Assembly (NCBI GenBank): GCA_944389315.1
Contig: CALXLX010000038.1
Span: forward strand, 1-64,000
Origin: an uncultured Opitutales bacterium
GTDB lineage: Bacteria > Verrucomicrobiota > Verrucomicrobiia > Opitutales > Intestinicryptomonadaceae
Direction of reading: 5' to 3'
Length of the DNA: 64,000 nt
The notes under the pieces: generated by a model
Databases searched by the model: none
The model's input: the letters and a program-made list of their open reading frames with translations, nothing else
Told to the model about the DNA's origin: nothing
Translations under genes and position numbers: made by a program
Part shown: piece after piece, positions 9,039 through 17,439 of the stretch
Layout of the letters: each line of letters starts with the position of its first letter
Position numbering within the stretch: the stretch's first letter is position 1

Positions 9039-10750
9039 AAGATTCTTCGAGAAAACTTTTGGATAAATCCTTCACCGCTCTTGCGACTTTCACCCTCGTC
9101 ATGCTCGGCGTATGCGTGGCGGCGTTCCTGCTACCCATAATAATAAGGGGAGCCGGAGCGGTGGTGTTCAAGGCCACGGTGGAGCACGAGAAAGTCCTGT
9201 GCGAGAACTTCGGCAGGGACGCCTCCGAGGCCGACGAGGCCAGATTTGCCTCCACAAATGCCGCAAGGGAGAAATTCTACGCCCTTACGGACGCATACGA
9301 GTCTGCGGCGGCGGCGGAGAAATTCGCCTCGGACATAGACGCGTTGAGAAGCGCCTCTACGGCCGGGGCTGCGAAATACAAAGAGCGTATCTGCGGGGCG
9401 TTGAAATTGAAGTCGTCCGAGCGGGCCGCAAAAATCAGGGAGATTTCACAAAAGCTGTGGAGCGGCTACGCCGATACGCTGGCGCGCTGCGTGAAGGAGT
9501 CTGAAACTTCGGGCGGCTCGTACGGTCTCGAGAAGTTTCTCGACGCCGAGGCAGATAAGCTCTCGGCGGCGGGTAAGGAGATTTCAAAGACTCTAACCGA
9601 GGGAAGCGGCGCTGGATATTCCGCGCGTTCTGCAGTGGCGAGAAACTCCGTCCATTACGCCCTCGGAAAACTGGAGGAGGCAAAAAGCGATCTGGCCGAA
9701 ACAAACGCCGCATACAATGTTTTTAAAAGCGGGGTTCGCGAGTTGCTGGGCCCGCGCGACGCATTGGAGAAAAACTCCTTGAACCTCATGCGCCAAAAGT
9801 ACGGGCAGACGCGCTATGAGAATGCAAAGAAGATTTTCTCGGAGGATATAGAGACTCTGACGCTCACTCAGAAGGACGCCTCGGGGGCGGAGAAATCAGT
9901 GAGGGTTTCTGCAAGGGAGAAATTTTCCGGAACCCCAGTCGAGAAGATGCTCGACACCCTCAGAGCCGATTTCGACGCGATGCTCGCCCCGCACACCGCC
10001 TTCTACTGGGGCTTTTTCACGGACAATCCGGCCGACGCAAACATCTTCGGCGGTATTTTCCCGATGATAGTAGGAACCTTCTGGCTGACGCTTGGCGCCA
10101 TGCTTGTGGCCGCCCCCTTGGGCATGGCAAGCGCCGTGTATTTTTCCGAATACGCCCGCGGAGGCGGCATAACGGGCTTTTTGAGAATGTGCGTCGGCAC
10201 TCTCGCCGGGGTTCCGAGCGTGGTCTTCGGGCTTTTCGGCCTGGCGTTTCTTATAAATACGCTGAAGGTTTCCGACGGCAAGAGCGTGCTTGCGGGGTCG
10301 CTGACTTTGGCGCTGCTGATATTGCCCACGATAATACGCTCGTGCGAGGAGGCCTTGAAGGCCGTTCCCAACTCCTACCGCGAAGCTGCGGGCGCCCTGG
10401 GGGCCACCAAAGCCGGCGCGATACTTACAGTCGTGCTTCCCGCGGCCCTGCCGTCGATGCTAACGGGCATAATAATATCCATGGGGCGCGCCGCTGGCGA
10501 GACGGCCCCCATAATATTTACCGCCGCCACAAGCACCGGGCTTGCCCTCGGATTGGGCGAGCTTTTCAGCCAGCCTACAACGGCCCTTCCGTGGAACATA
10601 TACAACATCTGTTCCGAGCACGAAATGGCCGAGCGCGTCGGGCATGTGCAATACGGCATGGCCCTGACTTTGACTGCGATAGTGCTGGGCCTGAATCTCG
10701 CGGCCATAATCTTAAGAATGAAACTGCAAAGAAAGTTGAAAAATAGATGA
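9035..10750 (+). CDS. pstA: PstA phosphate ABC transporter permease with a roughly 270-residue insertion
   Basis: The start at ATG 9035 overlaps the pstC stop (ATGA), giving 571 residues; an in-frame start at 9002 would overlap pstC further and looks unnecessary. TM1 is about residues 15-37. The canonical permease resumes around residue 317 (HTAFYWGFF) with [15 protein letters not shown], the coupling loop [20 protein letters not shown], and [13 protein letters not shown]. Ordinary PstA proteins are about 280-300 residues. Between TM1 and TM2 lies an insertion of about 270 charged, Ala/Glu/Lys-rich, mostly helical residues, which by topology should face the periplasm. Its role is unknown; contact with PstS or the envelope is one possibility. 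Confidence 0.9.
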   Translation: MKDSSRKLLDKSFTALATFTLVMLGVCVAAFLLPIIIRGAGAVVFKATVEHEKVLCENFGRDASEADEARFASTNAAREKFYALTDAYESAAAAEKFASDIDALRSASTAGAAKYKERICGALKLKSSERAAKIREISQKLWSGYADTLARCVKESETSGGSYGLEKFLDAEADKLSAAGKEISKTLTEGSGAGYSARSAVARNSVHYALGKLEEAKSDLAETNAAYNVFKSGVRELLGPRDALEKNSLNLMRQKYGQTRYENAKKIFSEDIETLTLTQKDASGAEKSVRVSAREKFSGTPVEKMLDTLRADFDAMLAPHTAFYWGFFTDNPADANIFGGIFPMIVGTFWLTLGAMLVAAPLGMASAVYFSEYARGGGITGFLRMCVGTLAGVPSVVFGLFGLAFLINTLKVSDGKSVLAGSLTLALLILPTIIRSCEEALKAVPNSYREAAGALGATKAGAILTVVLPAALPSMLTGIIISMGRAAGETAPIIFTAATSTGLALGLGELFSQPTTALPWNIYNICSEHEMAERVGHVQYGMALTLTAIVLGLNLAAIILRMKLQRKLKNR

Positions 10751-11619
10751 TTGCAACTATGGAAAATTCCAAGGAAAAAATAAGCCCTTTGGGGAGGGAT
10801 GCGGATAGGGCGCCGTCGGTTTGCGCGGATGTAAAAGCGCGTCGGACAGACGATACTCCTCCGTCGGAGCCGGCCGTTTCGGCGAGGGGCTTTTGTGTTA
10901 ATTACGGCTCGTTCAGGGCGGTGAAAAACGTGGACATGGATTTTGCCCGCGGCCGCGTGACGGCCATAATAGGGCCCAGCGGCTGCGGAAAGAGCACGTT
11001 TCTCCGCTGCATAAACCGCATGAACGACTTTGTCGACGGCTGCACAACCAGCGGCCTTCTGGCGCTCGACGGCGTGAACATATTCCACAAGAGGCTCGAT
11101 GTTGTGGAGCTTAGGCGCAGAGTGGGCATGGTCTTCCAGCGCCCCAATCCCTTTCCCAAGAGCATATACGACAACATCGCCTACGGCGTGCGCCTGCGCG
11201 GCAGAATAGCGCGTTCGGCACTCGACGAGATCGTGGAAAGCTCCCTGCGGCGCGCCGCCTTGTGGGACGAGGTCAAAGACAGGCTTTCGTCTTCGGCGCT
11301 GGGGCTTTCGGGCGGGCAGCAGCAGAGGCTTTGCATAGCAAGGGCCCTTGCCGTAAAGCCTGAGGTCCTTCTTATGGACGAGCCCTGCAGCGCGCTCGAT
11401 CCCAAGAGCACCGCCAGGGTTGAGGAGCTTATAGGCGCCCTGTCGGGAGACTACACCATAGCCATCGTCACCCACAACATGCAGCAGGCTTCGCGCGTGT
11501 CCGACTTCACCGCCTTTTTCTACGAGGGAAACCTCGTGGAGTTCGGCAGAACTTCAGACATATTCACCAATCCCAAATGCGAGGCCACGAACGACTACAT
11601 CACGGGGAGGTTCGGTTGA
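10747..11619 (+). CDS. pstB: PstB phosphate ABC transporter ATPase
   Basis: This 290-residue ATPase starts at an ATGA overlap with pstA. It has Walker [10 protein letters not shown], the Q loop in [17 protein letters not shown] (a PstB hallmark), signature [15 protein letters not shown], Walker [14 protein letters not shown] and the switch His in IVTHNMQQA. About 35 poorly conserved residues precede the first ABC strand, so PstB is longer than usual at its N terminus; an in-frame ATG lies 12 bases downstream of the chosen start. It powers phosphate import through PstC and PstA. Confidence 0.96.
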   Translation: MIATMENSKEKISPLGRDADRAPSVCADVKARRTDDTPPSEPAVSARGFCVNYGSFRAVKNVDMDFARGRVTAIIGPSGCGKSTFLRCINRMNDFVDGCTTSGLLALDGVNIFHKRLDVVELRRRVGMVFQRPNPFPKSIYDNIAYGVRLRGRIARSALDEIVESSLRRAALWDEVKDRLSSSALGLSGGQQQRLCIARALAVKPEVLLMDEPCSALDPKSTARVEELIGALSGDYTIAIVTHNMQQASRVSDFTAFFYEGNLVEFGRTSDIFTNPKCEATNDYITGRFG

Positions 11620-11620
11620 T

Positions 11621-12328
11621 ATGAACTCGCATCTTGTCCGCGATTTGGACTCCCTAAGAAAGCGCCTGCTGACACTGGCTACGCGCGTGGAGGAGAATAT
11701 GTTAAAGTCCGTAAGGGCCTTGAGGAGCATGTCCGAGGCCATGGCCGACGAGGTCGTCGTGTCGGACAAGCTTATAGACTCCCTGGAGGTGGACATAGAG
11801 GAGGAGTGCATGAAGATACTCGCCCTCCACCAGCCGGTTGCAAGCGACCTGCGCTTTGTTGTCACCGTCCTTAAAATCAACGGGGAACTCGAGCACATAG
11901 GGGACGTGGCCGCCAATATGGCCAAGCGCGTCGGCTATATACGCGCCGAGGAAAAAGCTGAAATTCCCTTCGACTTTGAAACCATGACAACGCGCACGGT
12001 CTATATGTTGAAGACTGCAATAGACTCGTTTTTAAGGCAGGATTCCGCCCTCGCGCTGGGTGTATGCTCGGACGACGAAATTGTCGATTCCGCCAACAGG
12101 CAGTGCTACTCGAAAGTCAGGCGCATAATATCGGAAAATCCAAAAAGCGCCATGCTTTGCATAAACTGGCTGCTCGTTTCCAAAAGCTTGGAGCGCATAG
12201 CCGACATGTGCACCAACATCGCCGAAGACGTCATATATATGCGCCACAGCATAATTGCCAGGCACAATATATCCGCCGCCGCAAAACAGGTGCGTTCGGA
12301 TAGCGATAACTCCGTTTATCCGGGCTAA
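11621..12328 (+). CDS. phoU: PhoU phosphate-signalling regulator
   Basis: This 235-residue all-helical protein is made of two PhoU repeats. The ExxxD metal-binding pattern appears as DSLEVDIEEECMKILALHQP and in the second repeat near VCSDDEIVDSANRQC; RIADMCTNIAEDVIYM closes the protein. It starts two bases after the pstB stop. PhoU couples the Pst transporter to the PhoR kinase and limits phosphate uptake when phosphate is plentiful. It is the last gene of the pst unit and is followed by a hairpin terminator. Confidence 0.95.
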   Translation: MNSHLVRDLDSLRKRLLTLATRVEENMLKSVRALRSMSEAMADEVVVSDKLIDSLEVDIEEECMKILALHQPVASDLRFVVTVLKINGELEHIGDVAANMAKRVGYIRAEEKAEIPFDFETMTTRTVYMLKTAIDSFLRQDSALALGVCSDDEIVDSANRQCYSKVRRIISENPKSAMLCINWLLVSKSLERIADMCTNIAEDVIYMRHSIIARHNISAAAKQVRSDSDNSVYPG

Positions 12329-12363
12329 GCTGGAATTCTAAAAAACGGGATATTTTCCTATTT

Positions 12364-12401
12364 CCCCGCTGTGGCACACCGCCGCGCGGGGGTATTTTTT
12401 T
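12364..12401 (+). terminator. Terminator of the porin-pst-phoU unit
   Basis: CCCCGC (12364-12369) pairs with GCGGGG, and a run of seven T residues follows at 12395-12401. It sits 36 bases after the phoU stop. Confidence 0.65.
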
Positions 12402-12461
12402 GCGTGAATGTGGGGGAAAGAAGCTCATAAGAGCCATCTTCTTGCTCTGTTTACGCCAAGA

Positions 12462-12564
12462 AAGAGGGTTTGCAATTCTTGCGTATTTTGCCGTTGGTGT
12501 CCCATAGCGTTTCGCACGCTGCCCCTGATAAGCCTTGTCCTTCAGATGGGGACAAAGCCCTCTT
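12462..12564. ncRNA. Structured intergenic element, candidate small RNA
   Basis: Between two converging genes lies a 103-base segment closed by AAGAGGG (12462-12468) and CCCTCTT (12558-12564). Inside are a hairpin AGCGT-TTCGC-ACGCT (12506-12520) and an 8-bp stem CCTTGTCC (12533-12540) against GGACAAAG (12550-12557). Part of this last arm could also pair with TTTG next to the outer stem, which would allow two alternative folds. No ORF or known RNA family was recognised. The coding strand is undecided. It could instead be the 3' end or attenuator of the antiporter transcript. Confidence 0.35.
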
Positions 12565-12624
12565 AAAATAGAGAGAAAATATTTTTTCCTCTCCTTATTC
12601 CGAAGGCGGACTTGCCGCTATAAA

Positions 12625-14124
12625 TTATGAATTCTTTCCGAGGGAGAGCCTGGATATGCCGAGCTTTGAGCAGACGTCGTCGAGGGCGGAATCGTCCTCG
12701 CTGAGCACAAGCAGCTTGTCCCCCGTTTTTATGGGCGTGTCGCCGCGCGGGATAAAATAGGAGTTGTTCCTGCGTATGAGCATGACGAGCGTCTGCTGCG
12801 GAAGGTTCAGCCTCGCAAGGGTGTCTCCGTTTTTGAGGAGGTTTTCGTCTGCTTCTATTTCCGAGAGAGCCGCCTTTATCTCGTCCGGAATTTCCACGCC
12901 GAAATCCGACGGCGCGTTTTTATTCGGATTTGATACTTTCAAAAATTTTGCGGACGAGGCCACCGTCATGCCCTGGAACAGCAGGGAGACTATCGTTATG
13001 AAAAACACCACGTTGAACATGGTCTTTGCGAAGGGCACTTCCGCAGTGAGGGGATATGTCGCAAATATTATGGGGACCGCACCCCTCAAACCCACCCAAG
13101 ATATGTAAAGCCGCGCCTTTGCCGAAAAATTCCTGAACGGGGCCAGGGAGATGAACACGCTAAGCGGCCTGCCCAAGACTATCATAAATACCGCCACGGA
13201 AAGCCCCAATCCGGCGACGTCCAGAAGCTCCTTGGGGTTTACGAGCAGCCCCAGCGTAAGGAAGATTACTATCTGCCAAAGCCATGCGAAGCCGTCAAAA
13301 AACCTGACAGTCTCGCGCTTGCGGGGCATGGGGGAGGCTCCGACCACAAGCCCGGCTATGTAAACAGCCAGATAGCCGTTGCCCCAAAGCCTGTCTGTAA
13401 GCGAGTAGATTAAAAACACGCAGCCCACCAAAAGAACCGAATATATGGACGGGCTGTCCAGCCTTATCTTGTTTGCAAACTTAACCGTGAGCTTCCCGAG
13501 GAGAAATCCCGCGGCCGCGCCAACGCAAAGCTGCAGGAAAAAAGTCTCAAGCGCGGAGAGGAAATCTGCGTCCTGTTTTATGAAGCTTATCAGTATGACG
13601 GTAAGCACATAGGCCATGGGGTCGTTGCTGCCGCTCTCAAGCTCGAGGGTGGGGCGCAGGTTTTCCCTCAGGTTAAGGCCCTTAGAGCGCAGAAGCGCAA
13701 ATACGCTGGCCGAATCCGTGGAAGACATGACGGCCGCCAAGAGCATGCTTTGCGCAAAGCTCATGTCGTACCCGAAAAATCCGCACGCGGCATATATGAA
13801 CCCTCCCGTAAAAAACGCAGTAAGAGCCACGCCGACAGTCGCCAGAACTATCCCCTGCGCCGCAACCGGGCGTATCTCGGAGATTTTTGTGTCCATGCCG
13901 CCCGAGAACAGTATGACGCTTAAGGCCATCATGCCTATAAACTGCGTGGCGCCTGCGCTTTCAAAATGGTAGCCGACGCCGTCGCTCCCCATGAACATGC
14001 CAACGCACAAAAACAAAAGCAAAGACGGAATCCCGAAACGCGAGCCCGCCTTGCTTAGCACTATGCTTGTAAGCAGCATGGCAGAACCTATCAGTAATAT
14101 GTTCTCGGGAGTGAAGTGTCTCAT
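12625..14124 (-). CDS. nhaP2: CPA1-family cation/proton antiporter with C-terminal TrkA-C domain (NhaP2/CvrA-like)
   Basis: This 499-residue protein has about 12 membrane helices (residues about 8-390). The CPA1 motif is ESGSNDPMAYV, where the Asp belongs to the ion/proton site, and WVGLRGAVPIIFA marks a late helix. A cytoplasmic tail from about 410 ends in a TrkA-C-like fold (LPQQTLVMLIRRNNSYFIPRG, IKTGDKLLVLSEDD), which in this subfamily binds regulatory ligands. The family exports K+ or Na+ in exchange for protons. The specific cation here is inferred from the NhaP2-like domain order. The gene is alone and convergent with phoU. Confidence 0.85.
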   Translation of the reverse strand: MRHFTPENILLIGSAMLLTSIVLSKAGSRFGIPSLLLFLCVGMFMGSDGVGYHFESAGATQFIGMMALSVILFSGGMDTKISEIRPVAAQGIVLATVGVALTAFFTGGFIYAACGFFGYDMSFAQSMLLAAVMSSTDSASVFALLRSKGLNLRENLRPTLELESGSNDPMAYVLTVILISFIKQDADFLSALETFFLQLCVGAAAGFLLGKLTVKFANKIRLDSPSIYSVLLVGCVFLIYSLTDRLWGNGYLAVYIAGLVVGASPMPRKRETVRFFDGFAWLWQIVIFLTLGLLVNPKELLDVAGLGLSVAVFMIVLGRPLSVFISLAPFRNFSAKARLYISWVGLRGAVPIIFATYPLTAEVPFAKTMFNVVFFITIVSLLFQGMTVASSAKFLKVSNPNKNAPSDFGVEIPDEIKAALSEIEADENLLKNGDTLARLNLPQQTLVMLIRRNNSYFIPRGDTPIKTGDKLLVLSEDDSALDDVCSKLGISRLSLGKNS

Positions 14125-14602
14125 GCTTTATGAATTAAATATTTCTGATATGCTTGTCGCACCCAATCTGAAATAATCGGAATATTTCGCCCAAACGCAA
14201 GCAGTGTTTTACGATCGGCTTTGGTAGTATCGAACATAGCTGTCCGCCTTTGTTCCGCTTAAATATGAATTTTGCTCGGCGGTAAGCCTTCTTTTTTTGG
14301 CGCTATGTAGGCGGGGTGTTTTCATCTTTGAGTCTGCGGCATTTTTTACCCTGGCGCTTTTTATCCTGCTGGCAGCCCGCTTTTTTATACGGGGTTAGGC
14401 TCCGTCTTTTGGGAGGCAAACGCGCGCATACACCTGCCTGCGCCCTCCTTAAAGCTTGGGAAAACATGTCAGCCCAAATTGCCGCCTTTGGCCATGCTCC
14501 CCCAAAGGCTTTCCCTGTCTTTTATTTATACGAAAATGTCCGTAAAAAAGCGGGAGATTTGCATCTACCGCATCTTAAAAAAACAGATACAATGTAGGCC
14601 TA
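14125..14602. other. Gene-free interval
   Basis: This stretch separates the antiporter start from the end of the HTH gene, both on the minus strand. Short open frames exist but look like chance frames without a ribosome-binding site or recognisable sequence. It must hold the antiporter promoter, which I could not place confidently, and no strong terminator for the HTH gene was seen. Confidence 0.6.
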
Positions 14603-15133
14603 TTACTTCTCCGCCTCGCCCGCCGCCTCTGGCGCCTTCGGAGAGGCTTCTTTGGGCTGCTCCGGCTTTGCCTTCTTGCGGCTCCTTGACGCCGAGAACG
14701 TTATATTCTTCTCCTCGAGCAGTTTTTTCAGGCCGCGTTTGCCCAAGCTCTTGAGCGACAGTATGCGTGCCTTGAACTTCGGCCTCGGCGAGGAGTTGCC
14801 CAATTCCCAGTGGCTCACCGAGAGCAGGCTGGCGCCTATCAGTTTCCCGAAAACCAACTGGGATATCCCGAGGTTCTCCCTTATGCGCCTTATCGCGGCC
14901 GCGCCGAGCTTTGACGACGAAAGTTTCTTGTCCTCGCATGCCTCTTTTGCGGGTTCGTCGTCCGGTGTGGCTTTTAAAGCCGCAGTCTTGGATGTCTTTA
15001 ATTCCTTTGAAAGAACTGACACGACTTTTTTCAGTTCCAATATTTTTTTTGTTAGAGGCTCCACCTCAGCCTTAATCTCCTTGCGGGCGAGGCGGCGCAT
15101 CTCCTCCGATAATATCTTCTTTAGGTCAGACAT
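14603..15133 (-). CDS. HTH (XRE-like) regulator with N-terminal coiled coil
   Basis: This 176-residue protein has a charged heptad-like N terminus (about 1-48, probable coiled coil for dimerisation). A linker and an XRE-type helix-turn-helix follow at about 79-135 (IRRIRENLGISQLVFGKLIG, then SVSHWELGNSSPRP); the wording resembles the HTH of antitoxin/DUF-type regulators. The C-terminal 20 residues are rich in Lys, Pro and Glu. A perfect 14-bp palindrome lies 7 bases before its start codon, which suggests autoregulation. No toxin partner is adjacent; rsmD lies 120 bases upstream on the same strand. Its targets are unknown. Confidence 0.75.
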   Translation of the reverse strand: MSDLKKILSEEMRRLARKEIKAEVEPLTKKILELKKVVSVLSKELKTSKTAALKATPDDEPAKEACEDKKLSSSKLGAAAIRRIRENLGISQLVFGKLIGASLLSVSHWELGNSSPRPKFKARILSLKSLGKRGLKKLLEEKNITFSASRSRKKAKPEQPKEASPKAPEAAGEAEK

Positions 15134-15140
15134 AATAATT

Positions 15141-15154
15141 ATTGTATATACAAT
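15141..15154. promoter_or_regulatory. Palindromic operator candidate of the HTH gene
   Basis: ATTGTATATACAAT is a perfect 14-bp palindrome just before the HTH gene start. Read on the minus strand it overlaps a possible -10 element, with TTGATG about 15-17 bases upstream as a possible -35. Binding here by a dimeric HTH protein would block transcription. The surroundings are very AT-rich, which raises the chance of an accidental palindrome. Confidence 0.45.
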
Positions 15155-15253
15155 ATATAAGTAATTTTTACATCAATATAAATATAATATTTATACATTT
15201 TTTAACTTTTGCAAGAGAAAAAACGGGAAATTTTTAGTATAAGGTGCTGAATC

Positions 15254-15841
15254 CTACTCGCTTAAATTTAATCGCATTAGTATCTGCGAGGGCTTGCCTC
15301 TAGACTTTTTCCCAAATCTCTTCAGGATTGTAAAAGTGTCTGATGCCGTTTCCGACAGCTCAAATTCCGCCGGAGCCTCGAGCACAAAGAGAGTGTCGGG
15401 ATTCTCGCCCGAGATAAGTTTAAATAAGTCGAATATTTTTGCCGAGGTTCTCGGGTCGCGCAGAAGGTCGTAAGGAGGATCCGCAAATACTATGTCCGCC
15501 GGATCGACTTTCCGCAGGGAGAAACAGTCCGCCGAAATTATGCGCGCGTTGCAAATTTCCCCCAGGGCCTTAGAAACCGCCGATATGTTCTTCCTTATGC
15601 AAAGCACCGCGTTTTTGTCCTTTTCGACAAAGCATGCAGACCTCGCGCCAAGGCTTAGGGCCTCAAGCCCGTAGGCGCCCGTCCCCGCGAAAAGATCCAA
15701 CACCCGCGCCCCGTTTACATCGCCGGCCAACGACGAAAATATCGCCAGCCTCGCCGCGTCAGTAGCGGGCCGGGTGGTGTCGCCCTTCGGCGCGGCCAGA
15801 GATATTCCGCTTGCCTTTCCTGAAGCAATTCTCATCTTCAA
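15254..15841 (-). CDS. rsmD: 16S rRNA (guanine966-N2)-methyltransferase
   Basis: This 195-residue SAM-dependent methyltransferase has motif I VLDLFAGTGAYGLEALSLGA and the catalytic N6/N2-amino-methylase motif DPPY in IVFADPPYDLL. The N terminus (MRIASGKASG, then TRPATDAARLAIFSSL) has the RsmD layout RI..G..kG..L..p....RPT.d..re..F. Its length matches the family. It modifies G966 of 16S rRNA in the assembling small subunit. Its start codon is only 10 bases from that of the divergent lpxR gene. Confidence 0.93.
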   Translation of the reverse strand: MKMRIASGKASGISLAAPKGDTTRPATDAARLAIFSSLAGDVNGARVLDLFAGTGAYGLEALSLGARSACFVEKDKNAVLCIRKNISAVSKALGEICNARIISADCFSLRKVDPADIVFADPPYDLLRDPRTSAKIFDLFKLISGENPDTLFVLEAPAEFELSETASDTFTILKRFGKKSRGKPSQILMRLNLSE

Positions 15842-15851
15842 AGATATTCTT

Positions 15852-16943
15852 ATGAAGAAAATTCTCGCATTGTCAATTTTTCAGACATTCTTGATGCTTT
15901 CCGCCTTGGAGGCTGCAGATGTTCACGCCGATTCGGTCTTGTCTGACCAGGACTCCCGCAAATTGAGCAGGGCGGTGGAAAAATGCCTCGAGACTAATCC
16001 GTACTTCGGCTATTCGCGCACGGCGGGCGTCATAATAGAAAACGACATATTCTTTTCCGACCGCTATTATACAAACGGTATCAAATTTCAATATTCGGAA
16101 AGCGGTTCCGACTGGTGGGCGACTATGCCCCAGTTCGGCCTCTTAGACCTCCTCCCCTGGACGGAGGGAACCCAGAAAATACAGGGTGCGGCCTTCGGCC
16201 AGAATATGTATGTAAACTCAAATATAAACATACCGAACCCCTCGCCGTCGGACCACCCGTACAGCGGCTTTCTGTATGTCGGGGCCGCCGCCCATGCCGT
16301 TTCAAAGGACAGGGCGGACAGTTTTGCCATAAATTTGGGCATAGTGGGGCCGGAGTCGTTCGCGGAGCAGACTCAGAAAATATACCATTCAATCATAGGG
16401 GCGGACAATCCTCTCGGTTGGCATACGCAGTTGGGCGACGAACCCGCCGCGGTATTGTCGTACAACCATGCGGAGCGGCTTTTCCGAATAAATCCGCTCC
16501 CCCTGGAGGATTTTTCCTGCGACTTCATAGGTTCGGGGCAGATAAACGCCGGCAACGCACTGACTGACGGCAGGATAAAAGGGCTTTTCCGTTTCGGCTT
16601 CAATTTGCCCTATACTTTCGACGTATCGCGCATAGACTATTCCATGGCTTCCGAAGCCGCCTGGTATGACTCCTCAAAACCTGCCCCGAAGTGGCACTGC
16701 TTCATGTTTATGGCCGCCACTGCAAGGTTTGTGGCCTACGATATTTCTCTCGACGGCAACACATACCGCCATAGCCGCGGGGTGGACTCGCGCCCTATAG
16801 TGGGAGAATTCATGGTGGGCATATCCTCTCGCTACGACTTTATCCAGGCGGATTTAATCTGGACGGCGCGCACTCAGGACTATTACGGGCAGGAATACTC
16901 CCCGCATTTCTTCTGGGCATTGACCATAAAGGCCTTCTTTTAA
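15852..16943 (+). CDS. LpxR-family lipid A deacylase (DUF2219), outer membrane
   Basis: I chose ATG 15852 (363 residues) over an upstream in-frame start at 15774 because the protein then begins with a proper signal peptide (MKKILALSIFQTFLMLSALEA). The hallmark is NDIFFSDRYYTNGIKFQYS near the mature N terminus, matching the family's ND....D.yYTnGi block, followed by alternating beta-strand text and an aromatic C terminus (KAFF). LpxR enzymes are calcium-dependent barrels that remove the 3'-acyloxyacyl group of lipid A. Activity here is inferred from the family. A terminator follows directly. Confidence 0.8.
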   Translation: MKKILALSIFQTFLMLSALEAADVHADSVLSDQDSRKLSRAVEKCLETNPYFGYSRTAGVIIENDIFFSDRYYTNGIKFQYSESGSDWWATMPQFGLLDLLPWTEGTQKIQGAAFGQNMYVNSNINIPNPSPSDHPYSGFLYVGAAAHAVSKDRADSFAINLGIVGPESFAEQTQKIYHSIIGADNPLGWHTQLGDEPAAVLSYNHAERLFRINPLPLEDFSCDFIGSGQINAGNALTDGRIKGLFRFGFNLPYTFDVSRIDYSMASEAAWYDSSKPAPKWHCFMFMAATARFVAYDISLDGNTYRHSRGVDSRPIVGEFMVGISSRYDFIQADLIWTARTQDYYGQEYSPHFFWALTIKAFF

Positions 16944-16949
16944 TATTTT

Positions 16950-16984
16950 GCGGTCTTTTTCCGCCTCTTAGGACCGCTTTTTTG
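16950..16984 (+). terminator. Terminator of lpxR
   Basis: GCGGTC (16950-16955) pairs with GACCGC (16972-16977) and is followed by TTTTTT, beginning 7 bases after the lpxR stop. Confidence 0.85.
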
Positions 16985-17222
16985 CATGGGTCGGTTTTTT
17001 TTGCCTAAAGCAATCTATTTTTATTGCTCGCATGGAAAGTGGGGAAAAAAGGGGTGGGGTGCTCTATATGCACATATGTGGAGTTTTTTGCATGTAGCTG
17101 ACAGGCAATCTTATAGCCCTATTTTCTTCTTTTGGGCGTTTTTTTCATTTGAGGCAGGCGGGGCGGCGAAAATCCGGTCTGAGAGCCTTGCGAAACAGCC
17201 TTTTACTGCCGCGTAAAAAATT
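16985..17222. other. Gene-free interval, first part
   Basis: No convincing gene is seen. One open frame (16986-17216, +) gives a 76-residue product rich in Phe, Trp and Gly, with no ribosome-binding site and no recognisable family. Confidence 0.5.
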
Positions 17223-17362
17223 ATATTTTTTTTTGAACAAAGCCAAAGGGGCTGCGTCTTAGATATCGAAAGCAGTTAAATTTAAAAGAGTTGTTTTCAG
17301 TCCAGTTTGTAGTTTGTGTTTTTTGACGCCCTTGCGGTATTTGCCGCTTGGGCGTCTTTTTT
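17223..17362 (+). ncRNA. Candidate small RNA ending in an orphan terminator
   Basis: A non-coding stretch ends in a strong rightward terminator that no gene explains: lpxR already has its own terminator 340 bases earlier and no other + gene lies between. Upstream it contains a possible GCTGC...GCAG stem with an internal loop. The 5' end is only a guess from the AT-rich segment near 17223. Confidence 0.3.
17325..17362 (+). terminator. Strong orphan Rho-independent terminator
   Basis: GACGCCC (17325-17331) pairs with GGGCGTC (17350-17356), with an inner GCGG/CCGC stem, and TTTTTT follows. It precedes the SGNH gene by about 80 bases, so that gene must have its promoter in the short remaining gap unless read-through occurs. 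Confidence 0.85.
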
Positions 17363-17439
17363 GTCCCATGGGAAAGGCTTTCTATGCATGTTGTAAAACG
17401 CCTTGAAAAGATAAATGCATGGGTTTAAAAATAAGAGAT

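Noticed and set aside
14316-14597. A 93-residue + strand open frame between the antiporter and the HTH gene
   Set aside because: It has no ribosome-binding site, no recognisable sequence and an odd composition. It is probably a chance frame.
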